From: Ancylobacter moscoviensis
Lineage (GTDB): Bacteria > Pseudomonadota > Alphaproteobacteria > Rhizobiales > Xanthobacteraceae
Length of the DNA: 64,000 bases
Assembly (NCBI RefSeq): GCF_007559435.1
Contig: NZ_VMBP01000002.1
Coordinates: forward strand, 434,001-498,000
Direction of reading: 5' to 3'
Under the pieces are notes generated by a model. That model was not told where the DNA came from. It did no database searches and worked only from the letters and a program-made list of their open reading frames with translations. This document shows, piece by piece, positions 1 to 8,720 of the stretch; positions within the stretch are counted from its first letter, which is position 1, and each line of letters starts with the position of its first letter. Position numbers and translations under genes: made by a program.

Positions 1-2
1 AT

Positions 3-1610
3 GCCGAGACCGTCTCGGTCTACGGTACAGAGCGCGCCTTCATCGACGGCGACGACACACCCTGGTCCAAGGCGCTGCTCACCGCCGCCTATGCCTCGCG
101 CGGCATCAAGGCGCGCTGCACCTCGGGCGCGGCGGCGGAACTGCTGATGGGTTTCCACGAGCAGCGCTCGCTGCTCTATCTCGAAGCGCGCTGCCTGTGT
201 CTGCAGCGGGCGATGGGCGTGCAGGGCACGCAGAACGGCGGCATCGACGGTGCCCCGCTCACCGCCTCCATGGCCGGCGGCGTGCGCGAACTGATGGCGG
301 AGAACCTCATCGCCGTCTGGCTCGGCCTCGAATGCGCCTCGGGCAACGACACCCGCACCAGCGAGTCGGAGATCCGCGTCGGCGCCAAGATCACGCCCTA
401 TCTGCTCGCCGGCTCGGACCTCATCTGCTCGGGCTTCGGCTCGGTGAAGAAGTACGACAATTCCTTCAACGCCTCGCTCTTCAACGGCGAGGAGATCGAG
501 GACTATCTCGTCCTCCAGCGCGACTTTGAGACCGATGGCGGGCTCACCCCCGTCGACGAGGACCAGGTGCTCGGCCTGCGCGTGCGCGCCGTCGAGGCGC
601 TGGCGGCGGTGATGGACGAGCTGGGCCTTGGCAAGGTCCCGCGCGAGCGGATCATGTCGGTGGTCTTCGCCTCCGGCTCGCAGGAGACCGAGAGCTTCAC
701 CGCCGGCGAGGTCACGCCGATCAGCGCGGCAATCAAGGCGCGCGGCATCACCGCCGTGGACGTGGTGCGCGCGCTGGCGGCGCGCGGCTATACCGAGGAG
801 GCGGAGAACCTTCTCCTCATGCTGCGCCAGCGCATCTCCGGCGATTATCTCCAGACCTCCGCCATCGTGCGCGACGGACGCGTCATCAGCGCCGTCAACG
901 ATCCCAACGAATATCACGGCCCGGGCACCGGCTACCGCATGCCGGAGGCGCGCTGGCAGGCGGTGCAGGGCATCCGCAACGTGCTGACGCGTGACCGCGT
1001 GCTGGCGGTGGAGGATATCGGCGAGGCCGGCGAGTCCGACTGGCTGCTCCCCAGGGGGGAGGCGGTGCGGGGCACGGCGCCGCACGAGGTGGTCATCGGC
1101 GTCAGTCCCGGCTTCGGCCGCCAGCTTCACCGCACCACGGCCGGCCATAGGCTGGAGGAGGTCGTCGCGGCCCTCGTCGGCGGTATCGAGGCGGGCGGCG
1201 GCACGGCGCGCATCGTGCGCATGCTGCACACGGCGGACACGTCTTTTCTCGGCCTCGCTGCCGCGCGGCTCTCGGGCTCGGGCTACGGCATCGGCATCCA
1301 GGCCAAGGGCACCACGGTGCTGCATCAGGCCGACCGCATGCCGCACCTCAATGTCGAGCTGTTCTCCAATGCCCCGCTGACCGGCCTCGATCATTACCGG
1401 GCGCTCGGCCGCAACGCGGCCCTCTACACCCATGGCGAGGCGCCCGAGCCGGTGGTCGTGCCGGTGCAGGGCGAGGCTCTGGGCGCCCGCTTCCATGTGC
1501 GCGTGGCGCTGCTTTATGCCATCGAGACCGCCCTGACCGACCCCGCCGCCACGCCGGTCGAGCTCGACTATCGGCCTCCGGCCGGCGCCGACAGGAGTGA
1601 CCGCCCATGA
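3..1610 (+). CDS. B12-dependent diol/glycerol dehydratase, fused large and medium subunits (5' truncated by window edge)
   Basis: The frame is open from the first bases, so the gene starts outside the window; about 535 codons are visible. The N-terminal part has the PduC/DhaB-type core, including VSVYGTE, DGDDTPWSKA, YASRG, LYLEARC and GVQGTQNG. It runs to the large-subunit end around EYHGPGTGYRMPEARW near 909-955. Without a stop it continues into a medium-subunit (PduD/DhaC) domain from about 1078, with EVVIGVSPGFG, then GIGIQAKGT and LFSNAPLT. The enzyme should convert a 1,2-diol or glycerol to an aldehyde using adenosylcobalamin. In the enteric enzymes these two subunits are separate polypeptides, so this is a genuine fusion. 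It overlaps the small-subunit gene by ATGA. No reactivase genes are visible; they may lie upstream of the window. The family call is firm, but the exact substrate is not known. Confidence 0.9.
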   Translation, partial: AETVSVYGTERAFIDGDDTPWSKALLTAAYASRGIKARCTSGAAAELLMGFHEQRSLLYLEARCLCLQRAMGVQGTQNGGIDGAPLTASMAGGVRELMAENLIAVWLGLECASGNDTRTSESEIRVGAKITPYLLAGSDLICSGFGSVKKYDNSFNASLFNGEEIEDYLVLQRDFETDGGLTPVDEDQVLGLRVRAVEALAAVMDELGLGKVPRERIMSVVFASGSQETESFTAGEVTPISAAIKARGITAVDVVRALAARGYTEEAENLLLMLRQRISGDYLQTSAIVRDGRVISAVNDPNEYHGPGTGYRMPEARWQAVQGIRNVLTRDRVLAVEDIGEAGESDWLLPRGEAVRGTAPHEVVIGVSPGFGRQLHRTTAGHRLEEVVAALVGGIEAGGGTARIVRMLHTADTSFLGLAAARLSGSGYGIGIQAKGTTVLHQADRMPHLNVELFSNAPLTGLDHYRALGRNAALYTHGEAPEPVVVPVQGEALGARFHVRVALLYAIETALTDPAATPVELDYRPPAGADRSDRP

Positions 1611-2023
1611 GCGACGTCGATCTCTATCCCGTCGCCGAGAAGGCGCCGGAACAGGTGAGGACGCCGACCGGCAAGCCGCTCTCCGCGCTGACGCTGGAAG
1701 CGGTCATGTCCGGCGAGGTGGACGCGCGGGACGTGGCGATCACGCCCGAGGCGCTTTTGCTTCAGGCGCGGATCGCCCGTGCCGCCGGGAGGGTGACGCT
1801 GGCGGAGAATTTCGAGCGCGCGGCGGATCTCGTGCGCGTTCCGCAGGACCTCATCCTCGACACCTACGAGCTGCTGCGGCCGGGCCGCGCGCGCGACGCG
1901 CAGCAGCTTCTCGACCGGGCGGCGCAGCTGCGCCGCGACTATGGCGCCGAGCGCGTCGCCGCCCTGATCGAGGAAGCCGCGGCTGTCTACACGCGCCGCG
2001 GGCTTTTCGTGAAACGTTATTGA
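1607..2023 (+). CDS. Diol/glycerol dehydratase small subunit
   Basis: This 138-residue protein matches PduE/DhaE-type small subunits: a variable N-terminus, then TGKPLSALTLEAVMSGEV, a helical core with LRPGRARDAQQLLDRAAQLR, and the usual C-terminal YTRRGLFVKRY. Together with the fused large/medium chain it would form the complete apoenzyme. Its ATG overlaps the upstream stop (ATGA at 1607-1610), which implies translational coupling and stoichiometric production. The small subunit carries no cofactor or catalytic residues itself but is needed for assembly and activity in known enzymes. Its presence shows that the fused gene belongs to a functional locus and is not a stray fragment. Confidence 0.9.
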   Translation: MSDVDLYPVAEKAPEQVRTPTGKPLSALTLEAVMSGEVDARDVAITPEALLLQARIARAAGRVTLAENFERAADLVRVPQDLILDTYELLRPGRARDAQQLLDRAAQLRRDYGAERVAALIEEAAAVYTRRGLFVKRY

Positions 2024-2039
2024 GCAGGGAGCACTGGCC

Positions 2040-3125
2040 TTGGCAGGCGTAACGATACGGCAAGTCTCCAAGCATTTCGGACCCGTCCGGGTGCTGGATG
2101 GGCTGGACCTCGAGATCAATGACGGCGAATTCGTCGTGCTGGTCGGCCCCTCGGGCTGCGGCAAGACCACCCTGCTGCGCATGATCGCGGGGCTGGAGTC
2201 GGTCTCCGGCGGGCAGATCATGATCGGCGAACGCGACGTCACCTGGGTCGCTCCGAAGGACCGTGACATCGCCATGGTGTTCCAGTCCTACGCGCTCTAT
2301 CCGCATATGAGCGCGTCGGAGAACATGTCCTTCGGCCTGAAGCTCAGCAAGACGCCCAAGGGCGAGATCGAGAGCCGCGTCGCCGAGGCGGCGCGCATGC
2401 TGAAGATCGAACACCTTCTGGAGCGCAAGCCGCGCGAGCTTTCCGGCGGCCAGCGCCAGCGCGTCGCCATGGGCCGCGCCATCGTGCGCCGGCCGGCGCT
2501 GTATCTCTTCGACGAGCCGCTTTCGAACCTCGACGCCCAGCTCCGCACCAGCATGCGCACCGAGATCAAGCGCATGCACCTCGCGGAGAAGAAGACGGTC
2601 GTCTACGTCACCCACGATCAGATCGAGGCGCTAACGCTGGCGGACCGCATCGTGGCGATGAACAGAGGCGAGATCCAGCAGATCGGCTCGCCGGACGATC
2701 TCTACAACCGCCCGTCCTCGGTCTTCGTCGCCTCCTTCATCGGCTCGCCGTCGATGAGTTTCCTGCGTGGCAACCTCGTCGATGGCGGCCGGGTCGCGCT
2801 GGAAGGCGTCGCCACACCCCTGCCGCTGCCGCCGGCCTTTTCCGGGCTTGCGGCGCAGGCCGGCACGCCGGTCCTGCTGGGCTTGCGGCCGGAGGCTTTC
2901 GCCTACGCGCCCGAAGGCACGGGCTTCTCCATTGACGTGCAGGTGAACGTGGTCGAGCCCTGCGGCGCGGAGGTCTATGTGATCGGCGAGGTGGCGGGGC
3001 AGGAAATCACCGCCCGCTGCGTGCCCGGCCGGGTGCCGCCGCTTGGCGCGGCCGCGCGCTTCGAGATCGCGCTCGACCAGATCCACCTCTTCGACGCGGC
3101 AACGGAATGGAGCCTGCGGCCATGA
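2040..3125 (+). CDS. MalK/UgpC-type sugar ABC transporter ATP-binding protein
   Basis: A 361-residue ATPase with Walker A GPSGCGKTT near residue 39, Q-loop [11 protein letters not shown], signature [14 protein letters not shown], Walker [14 protein letters not shown] and the H-loop VTHDQIEA. These are followed by a C-terminal TOBE/OB regulatory domain typical of carbohydrate importers. The start is TTG at 2040, 16 bases after the dehydratase stop, with a purine-rich GCAGGGAG just upstream; no better start gives a full N-terminus. Its permease partners and binding protein are not in the downstream part of this operon. They are either upstream of the window or shared with the second sugar transporter. 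The second MalK-like ATPase at 9924 is clearly related. Confidence 0.9.
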   Translation: MAGVTIRQVSKHFGPVRVLDGLDLEINDGEFVVLVGPSGCGKTTLLRMIAGLESVSGGQIMIGERDVTWVAPKDRDIAMVFQSYALYPHMSASENMSFGLKLSKTPKGEIESRVAEAARMLKIEHLLERKPRELSGGQRQRVAMGRAIVRRPALYLFDEPLSNLDAQLRTSMRTEIKRMHLAEKKTVVYVTHDQIEALTLADRIVAMNRGEIQQIGSPDDLYNRPSSVFVASFIGSPSMSFLRGNLVDGGRVALEGVATPLPLPPAFSGLAAQAGTPVLLGLRPEAFAYAPEGTGFSIDVQVNVVEPCGAEVYVIGEVAGQEITARCVPGRVPPLGAAARFEIALDQIHLFDAATEWSLRP

Positions 3126-3901
3126 CGAGCCTCCTTGAGAACCGCATCGCCATCGTCACCGCCGCCGGGTCCGGCATCGGCCGCGCCGTCGCCGCGGCCA
3201 TGGCGCGCGAGGGCGCGGTGGTGATCGCCACGGACCGCGATGGCGCCGCCGCCGCCGAAAGCGCGCGTTTGGCCGGCGGCAAGGCCGTGGCGGCGACGCT
3301 GGACGTCGCGGACGAGGCCGCCATCGCCGCGCTGATCGAGAACGTCCACGCCAAATACGGGCGCATCGACATCCTCCACAACCATGCCGGCCTGCAGGTG
3401 GCCGGCGGGCTGGAGGAGATCGATGGCGGTCAGCTCGACCGCTCCTGGGCGATCAACGTCCACGCGCAGTTCGCCGCCTGCCGTGCGGTGATGCCGATCA
3501 TGAAGCAGCAGGGCGGGGGCGTGATCCTGAACACCGCCTCCAATGCCGGCGTGTTCCTCGACAAGGGCATGCTCGCCTACATCACCACCAAATCGGCGGT
3601 GATCACCATGACCAAGCAGATCGCGCTCGACTATGCGCGTTTCGGCATCCGTGTGAACGCCATCTGTCCCGGCTGGGTGGATACCGCCTTCAACGATCCC
3701 TACACCGCCCAGCTCGGCGGGCGCGGGGCGCTGGAGAAGGTGGTGTCCGGCATGGTGCCCATGGGGCGCTTCGGCCAGCCCGGGGAGATCGCCGAGGCGG
3801 CGGTGTTCCTCGTCTCCGACCGTTCCTCCTACATCACCGGCCATGCGCTGGTGATCGATGGCGGCGAATGCCTGGCGGGCGGTGCCAACTCCACCCCCTG
3901 A
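3122..3901 (+). CDS. Short-chain dehydrogenase/reductase
   Basis: A 259-residue classical SDR with an NAD(P)-binding TAAGSGIGRA motif at the N-terminus, an NHAG variant of the usual NNAG, a catalytic Ser region NTASNAG, and YITTK giving the Tyr-x3-Lys pair. An acidic residue after beta-2 (ATDRD) suggests NAD preference. ATG at 3122 is chosen over one at 3107 because it overlaps the ATPase stop (ATGA), as elsewhere in this operon. Its place between the transporter ATPase and the amino-alcohol kinase suggests oxidation of a polyol, amino alcohol or aldehyde-derived alcohol. The substrate cannot be read from sequence. Confidence 0.85.
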   Translation: MTSLLENRIAIVTAAGSGIGRAVAAAMAREGAVVIATDRDGAAAAESARLAGGKAVAATLDVADEAAIAALIENVHAKYGRIDILHNHAGLQVAGGLEEIDGGQLDRSWAINVHAQFAACRAVMPIMKQQGGGVILNTASNAGVFLDKGMLAYITTKSAVITMTKQIALDYARFGIRVNAICPGWVDTAFNDPYTAQLGGRGALEKVVSGMVPMGRFGQPGEIAEAAVFLVSDRSSYITGHALVIDGGECLAGGANSTP

Positions 3902-3930
3902 TCCGGCAGTGCATGTTGCGAGTGTCTCCT

Positions 3931-4989
3931 ATGTCCCATGTCCTGACGACCGCCCCCGCGGCGGGTTCGCTGGCGACCCCTTCGCCCTCGCTCACGCCGT
4001 CCGAGGTCGAGCGCGTCGTGCTCGACCACTACGGGCTGGCGGGCGAGGCGCGCCTGCTCACCTCCGAGCGCGACCAGAATTTCCGCTTCACCACGCCGGC
4101 GGGCGAATCCTTCGTGGTCAAGGTCACGAACCCCGCCGAGGACCGGCTGGTGACGGATTTCCAGACCAAGGCGATGCTCCACATCGAGGCGCGCGATCCC
4201 ACGCTGCCGGTGCCCTGCATCCGGCGCACCCTGCTGGACGAGCCGGCCTTCGTGTTGCAGGCGGATGGGCTCTCCATGGTGGTCCGCATGATCACCTGGC
4301 TCGACGGCGTGCCGTTGCATCAGGTGGAGCGCTCCAGCGGCCAGCGACGGGCGCTGGGCGCGCAGCTCGCCCGGCTCGGCCTGGCGCTGGCGGATTTCCG
4401 CCATCCGGCGGCCGACCATTTCCTGCAATGGGACATCAAGCACGCCGCCGGCCTGCGCCCGCTGCTCTCCCATATCGAGGACGACCGGCGCCGGGGTCTC
4501 GCCACCGCCTTCCTCGACCGCTTCGATGCCGTGGCGGCGCCGGTGCTGCCGACGCTGCGCGGCCAGATCGTCCATAACGACCTGAATCCCTACAACGTGC
4601 TGGTGGCGGCCGACGACCACGACCGCATCACCGGCATCTTCGACTTCGGCGATCTCGTCGAGACGGCGCTGGTCAACGACGTTGCGGTGGCCGCGAGCTA
4701 CCAGATCTCGCCCGCCGGCGATCCGTTCGACGGGGTGGTCGAGTTCGTCTCGGCCTATTGCTCCGTCCGGCCGCTGGAAGAGCGGGAGATCGCGCTCCTG
4801 TTCGACCTGATCGCGGCGCGCATGCTCACCACGGTGGCGATCACCAACTGGCGGGCGCTGCGCTACCCGGAGAACCGCAGCTACATCCTGCGCAACAGCC
4901 CTTCCGCGTGGGACGGGCTGGAGCGCTTCGCCGTCCTCGACCCCGGCAAGGTCCGGGATCGCCTCGCCGCCGCCTGTCTGGGGAACTGA
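3931..4989 (+). CDS. APH-fold small-molecule kinase, hydroxylysine-kinase/amino-alcohol-kinase-like
   Basis: A phosphotransferase of the aminoglycoside-phosphotransferase/choline-kinase fold. It has an N-lobe with SERDQNF and VVKVTNP (ATP-binding Lys), a catalytic loop HNDLNPYNVLV and a metal-binding FDFGDL. The SERDQNF segment is typical of proteins related to human hydroxylysine kinase. Start choice is uncertain between ATG 3913 and ATG 3931; the latter gives 352 residues. It lies immediately before a class-III PLP enzyme of the phospho-lyase type, 2 bases away. Kinase and phospho-lyase of these families act in sequence in eukaryotes, and in some bacteria they are fused. I infer that it phosphorylates a hydroxy-amine such as ethanolamine, 1-amino-2-propanol or a hydroxylated amino acid. 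Antibiotic resistance is unlikely. Confidence 0.75.
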   Translation: MSHVLTTAPAAGSLATPSPSLTPSEVERVVLDHYGLAGEARLLTSERDQNFRFTTPAGESFVVKVTNPAEDRLVTDFQTKAMLHIEARDPTLPVPCIRRTLLDEPAFVLQADGLSMVVRMITWLDGVPLHQVERSSGQRRALGAQLARLGLALADFRHPAADHFLQWDIKHAAGLRPLLSHIEDDRRRGLATAFLDRFDAVAAPVLPTLRGQIVHNDLNPYNVLVAADDHDRITGIFDFGDLVETALVNDVAVAASYQISPAGDPFDGVVEFVSAYCSVRPLEEREIALLFDLIAARMLTTVAITNWRALRYPENRSYILRNSPSAWDGLERFAVLDPGKVRDRLAAACLGN

Positions 4990-4991
4990 CG

Positions 4992-6308
4992 ATGTCCATG
5001 GTCAACGCCTTCGATCCCGATGCCGATACGGGTCTGTCGTCCGATGAGCGGGAACTGGTCCGGCGCCGCGAGAAGCTGCTCGGCCCGGCCTACCGGCTGT
5101 TCTACCAGAAGCCGGTGCATCTGGTGCGTGGCGAAGGGGTGTGGCTCTACGATCCGGCGGGCGAACGCTACCTCGATGTGTACAACAACGTCGCCTCGGT
5201 AGGTCATTGTAATCCAAGGGTTGTCGAGGCGCTGACACGGCAGGCGTCGACGCTCAACACCCACACGCGCTACCTGCATGAGACCATCCTCACCTACGCC
5301 GAACGCCTACAAAAAAAAGTGCCGGGTGAGCTTGGGCATATCATGTTCACCTGCACCGGCTCGGAGGCGAACGACCTCGCTCTGCGCGTCACCCGCGCCT
5401 ATACGGGCCGGCGGGGGATGATCGTGACGAAGCTCGCCTATCACGGGCTGACCTGCGCGGTGTCCGAACTCTCGCCCTCGCTCGGCGAGTATGTGGAGCG
5501 TGGGCCGCATGTGCGCCTTGTTCCGCCCCCGGACAGCTATCGGGGCGAGGGCGATGTCGGGAAGGCGTTCGCGACCGGCGTGCGCGCGGCCATTGCCGAC
5601 ATGCGCGCCAACGGCATCGAGCCGGCGGCGCTGCTGGTCGACACCATCTTCTCCTCGGATGGCGTCTTTGCCGATCCGCCCGGCTTCCTGCGCGAGGCGG
5701 TAGAGGTGATCCGCGCCGCGGGTGGACTCTTCATCGCCGACGAGGTGCAGCCGGGTTTCGGCCGTGTCGGCCCCGATTTCTGGGGCTTCGCGCGCCATGG
5801 GCTCGTGCCGGACATGGTGACGGTCGGCAAGCCGATGGGGAATGGGCACCCGATGGCCGGCGTGTTCATGAAGCCGCATCTGGTCGAGGAGTTCGGCCGC
5901 AAGGCCCGATACTTCAACACGTTCGGCGGCAATCCGGTGGCCTGCGCCGTCGGGCTCGCGGTGCTCGACGTGATCGAGGGCGAAGGACTTCCCGAACGGG
6001 CGCGCGACGTCGGTGACTATATGCGTGCCGGCCTGCGTGATCTCGCTTCCCGCTACGAGGCGATCGGCGATGTGCGCGGCGCCGGCCAGTTCACCGGCCT
6101 CGAACTGGTCGAGGACCGCGCCAGCAAGGCACCGGCCGCGGCGCTGACCACCCGGATCGTGAACGGCCTGCGCGAGCGTCATGTGCTGATCAGCGCCACC
6201 GGACCGGGCGCCAACATCCTGAAGATCCGCCCGCCGCTGGTCTTCACCCGGGAGCACGCGGATATCTTCCTCGACCGCATGGCCGACGTGTTGAAGGCGT
6301 CCGTCTAA
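4992..6308 (+). CDS. Class-III PLP enzyme, probable amino-alcohol-phosphate phospho-lyase
   Basis: A 438-residue fold-type I PLP enzyme with CTGSEANDLALR for phosphate binding, YHGLT, DEVQPGFGR with the cofactor-binding Asp, and VGKPMGNGHP carrying the Schiff-base Lys. The GKPMGNGHP form of the active-site segment is characteristic of the AGXT2L group (ethanolamine-phosphate and phosphohydroxylysine phospho-lyases) as well as some transaminases. Pairing with the upstream kinase favours the phospho-lyase role: phosphorylated amino alcohol to aldehyde, ammonia and phosphate. ATG 4992 follows the kinase stop by 2 bases. The gene ends at a hairpin shared with the opposite operon. A pure transaminase function cannot be excluded from sequence alone. 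Confidence 0.75.
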   Translation: MSMVNAFDPDADTGLSSDERELVRRREKLLGPAYRLFYQKPVHLVRGEGVWLYDPAGERYLDVYNNVASVGHCNPRVVEALTRQASTLNTHTRYLHETILTYAERLQKKVPGELGHIMFTCTGSEANDLALRVTRAYTGRRGMIVTKLAYHGLTCAVSELSPSLGEYVERGPHVRLVPPPDSYRGEGDVGKAFATGVRAAIADMRANGIEPAALLVDTIFSSDGVFADPPGFLREAVEVIRAAGGLFIADEVQPGFGRVGPDFWGFARHGLVPDMVTVGKPMGNGHPMAGVFMKPHLVEEFGRKARYFNTFGGNPVACAVGLAVLDVIEGEGLPERARDVGDYMRAGLRDLASRYEAIGDVRGAGQFTGLELVEDRASKAPAAALTTRIVNGLRERHVLISATGPGANILKIRPPLVFTREHADIFLDRMADVLKASV

Positions 6309-6317
6309 GGGCTTCAG

Positions 6318-6341
6318 GACGGGCGCGAAAGCGCGCCCGTC
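6318..6341. terminator. Bidirectional hairpin between convergent operons
   Basis: A perfect 10-bp inverted repeat, GACGGGCGCG / CGCGCCCGTC, with an AAAG loop lies between the phospho-lyase stop (6308) and the stop of the FGGY kinase on the other strand (6340-6342). Neither side has a clear T-run, so it may act as an mRNA 3'-end hairpin or a weak terminator. Confidence 0.55.
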
Positions 6342-7944
6342 AGCCGCGCAGACTGCGATAGGCGGACTGCAGCGTCTCGAAGGCGGTGAAGCGGCGCTCG
6401 TGCCAGGCGTGGGTCTCCGCGTTTGGCGGATAGACGACCTCGATTTCCGACATGGCCGACATCGCCGCGTCGAAGCACTCGTAGCGGCCGGCGGCGACCG
6501 CGCCGAGCACGGCGGAGCCGAGCAGAACCGGCTCGGGTGCGCTGACGGCGGCAATGTTCACCTTCGCCGCATCGGCCAGCACCTGACGTACCAGCGCGCT
6601 CTGGCCGGCGCCGCCGGAGACGACGACCGTTCCAGTTCTCACACCCTTCGCCGCCTGTGCGTCGAGGATCTGCCGCAGGCCGTAGCCGATACCGGCGAGG
6701 CCGGCCATGTAGAGCCCGACGAGGCTGCCGAGGCTTTCGTCCATGTCGAGGCCGGCGACGATGCCGCGTGCCAGATGGTCGGCGAAGGGAGCGCGGTTGC
6801 CGAGGAATTCGGGAACCACGTGCAGGGTGCCGACAAGCTTCTCGATAGCCGCCGCACCGCCCGCCGCCTCGGCCTGATTGGCAAGCCATACATTGAGGTT
6901 CAGACCTTCGGCTTTCGCCAGTTCCGCCGCCTGAGGCGCGGCAGGATGCAGGCGCACGAGGCGGTCGATAGCGGCGCCGGCCGCCGACTGGCCGCCCTCG
7001 TTCAGCCAGAAGCCCGGCACCATGGCCGAGCGATACGGGCCCCACACGCCCGGTACGAAGGCGGGTTCCGTGGTGGTGAGCAGGGTGCAGGCCGAGGTGC
7101 CGAACACATAGGCCATGCGGTCCAGAACGCCGCCATCCCCGCCGCGCGCCCCGACCGTGCCGATGCCGCCGGCATGCGCGTCGATCAGGCCCGCCGCGAC
7201 GGCGGTGCCGGGCAGGAGGCCCAGTTCCTCGGCGGCCTTCGCCGTCAGTCCGCTGCCGAGCGGGGTGCCGGCGGCGACGATTTGCGTGCCGATCCGCGCG
7301 AAGCCTTCATCGGCGAGCGCGCCAAGCCCGACGCGGCGGAAATAGCTCTCGTCCCAACGCTGCTCATGGGCGAGATAGGTCCATTTGCAGGTGACGGTGC
7401 AGACCGAGCGGGCGAGGCTGCCGCTGGCCTTCCAGGTGAGGAAGTCGGCGAGATCGAGAAACTGCCACGCGCCCCTGAAGCTTTCCGGCAGTTCCTCGCT
7501 CAGCCAGAGCAGCTTCGGCGTCTCCATCTCGGGAGAGATGGTGCCACCGACATAATCGAGCACCGGGCTGCCCAGCGCGTTGATGCGGTCGGCCTGGCCG
7601 GTGGCGCGATGGTCCATCCACACGATGATGTTGCGTGCGGGGTCGCCATGGCGGCCGACGGGGATCGGGCGGCCTTCGGCGCCCAGCACGACGAGCGAGC
7701 AGGTGGCGTCGAAGCCGATGCCCTTCACATCTGCCGCCGTGATGCCGGCGCGGGAGACCGCTTCCCGCACCGTCGCGCAGACGCCGGCCCAGATATCGTC
7801 GCTCGACTGCTCGACGACATCGCCCTGTTCCTTCCAGATACGGATGTCCCGCTTGGCGACGGCGAGCTGCTTGCCGTCCCCGTCGAAGATGCCGGCCCGC
7901 ACGCTGCCCGTGCCGACGTCGATTCCCGCGAAGCATCCGCTCAT
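6340..7944 (-). CDS. FGGY-family ketopentose kinase (D-ribulokinase-like)
   Basis: A 534-residue FGGY carbohydrate kinase. It has FAGIDVGTGSVRAGIFD at the N-terminus (phosphate-binding loop), IGFDATCS, WMDHRATGQ, then VAAGLIDAHAGGIG with the catalytic Asp, and VVSGGAGQS for the C-terminal ATP-binding lobe. The overall pattern is that of the bacterial ribulokinase-like group acting on 5-carbon ketoses. ATG 7944 starts 2 bases after the stop of the ribitol-dehydrogenase-like SDR, so the two are tightly coupled. The logical reaction is phosphorylation of the ketose made by that SDR or by the zinc dehydrogenase (D-ribulose or xylulose). It is the last gene of the ten-gene polyol operon. Confidence 0.85.
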   Translation of the reverse strand: MSGCFAGIDVGTGSVRAGIFDGDGKQLAVAKRDIRIWKEQGDVVEQSSDDIWAGVCATVREAVSRAGITAADVKGIGFDATCSLVVLGAEGRPIPVGRHGDPARNIIVWMDHRATGQADRINALGSPVLDYVGGTISPEMETPKLLWLSEELPESFRGAWQFLDLADFLTWKASGSLARSVCTVTCKWTYLAHEQRWDESYFRRVGLGALADEGFARIGTQIVAAGTPLGSGLTAKAAEELGLLPGTAVAAGLIDAHAGGIGTVGARGGDGGVLDRMAYVFGTSACTLLTTTEPAFVPGVWGPYRSAMVPGFWLNEGGQSAAGAAIDRLVRLHPAAPQAAELAKAEGLNLNVWLANQAEAAGGAAAIEKLVGTLHVVPEFLGNRAPFADHLARGIVAGLDMDESLGSLVGLYMAGLAGIGYGLRQILDAQAAKGVRTGTVVVSGGAGQSALVRQVLADAAKVNIAAVSAPEPVLLGSAVLGAVAAGRYECFDAAMSAMSEIEVVYPPNAETHAWHERRFTAFETLQSAYRSLRG

Positions 7945-7946
7945 CG

Positions 7947-8675
7947 TCAGAGGTCCGTTCCGTTCGGCAGTATCACCAGATCGCGAATGGTGACGTTGCG
8001 CGGCCGGGTGAGCATGAAGATCACGCTGTCCGCCACTTCCTTTGCTTCCATCAGCGCGCCGGATGCAAGAGCCTCGTCCAGCTTGGCCTGCGGCCAGTCC
8101 TTGATGAGAGCGGTGACGACCGGCCCGGGAAGCACGGCGCCGACGCGCACACCGTGCTTCGCCACCTGACGGCGCACGGTGTGGACGAAGGCCTGCACGG
8201 CGAATTTCGAGGCGGTGTAGATCGGCTCCCACACCACTGGCACGACGCCGGCGATGGAAGAGGTGAAGATCACGTCGCCCGTCTTCCGCTCCACCATATG
8301 CGGCAGCACCGCCTGTACGGTGCGGAAGGCGGCGTTGACGTTGAGGTTCAGCACCCGATCCCACACGTCCGGGTCGCCTTCGACGGCATCGCCGCCGATA
8401 TAAGCGCCGGCATTGGCGTGGAAGATGTCGAGCTGCCCGCACGTGGCGAGGATCTGCGGAACCATCGTCGCGACGCTCGCCGGATCGAGCAGGTCGACGA
8501 CCACTGGCACGGCTCTCTCGCCCAGATCGGCGCAGATGGTCTCCAGCGCGTCCGCGGCGCGGTCGACGAGGACGACGGTGGCGCCTTCCTCAAGCATGGC
8601 GCGGGCGCATTCGAGGCCGATGCCCGACGCGGCGCCGGTGATGGCGGCAACCTTGCCCTCAAGCCGGTTTCCCAT
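7947..8675 (-). CDS. SDR dehydrogenase, ribitol 2-dehydrogenase-like
   Basis: A 242-residue SDR with [10 protein letters not shown] cofactor motif, LVDRAAD (acidic residue at the end of beta-2, suggesting NAD), HANAG in place of [12 protein letters not shown] and YTASK for the catalytic Ser-Tyr-Lys. The [11 protein letters not shown] segment and the directly adjacent ribulokinase-like gene resemble ribitol dehydrogenase modules, in which ribitol is oxidised to D-ribulose. ATG 8675 is chosen because longer versions read into the repeat element upstream. The specific substrate is an inference from context. Confidence 0.75.
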   Translation of the reverse strand: MGNRLEGKVAAITGAASGIGLECARAMLEEGATVVLVDRAADALETICADLGERAVPVVVDLLDPASVATMVPQILATCGQLDIFHANAGAYIGGDAVEGDPDVWDRVLNLNVNAAFRTVQAVLPHMVERKTGDVIFTSSIAGVVPVVWEPIYTASKFAVQAFVHTVRRQVAKHGVRVGAVLPGPVVTALIKDWPQAKLDEALASGALMEAKEVADSVIFMLTRPRNVTIRDLVILPNGTDL

Positions 8676-8720
8676 GTGAAACTCCGAATGGGGTTGGTGT
8701 GGAAGCGCTGGAAGCTGTTC

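Noticed and set aside
3931-4989. Aminoglycoside resistance gene
   Set aside because: Although the fold is that of aminoglycoside kinases, the N-lobe motif and the neighbouring phospho-lyase fit amino-alcohol metabolism better.
6340-8442. A single 700-codon protein joining the SDR region and FGGY kinase
   Set aside because: The first part of that frame is an out-of-frame reading of the SDR gene; the kinase starts at ATG 7944, directly after the SDR stop.
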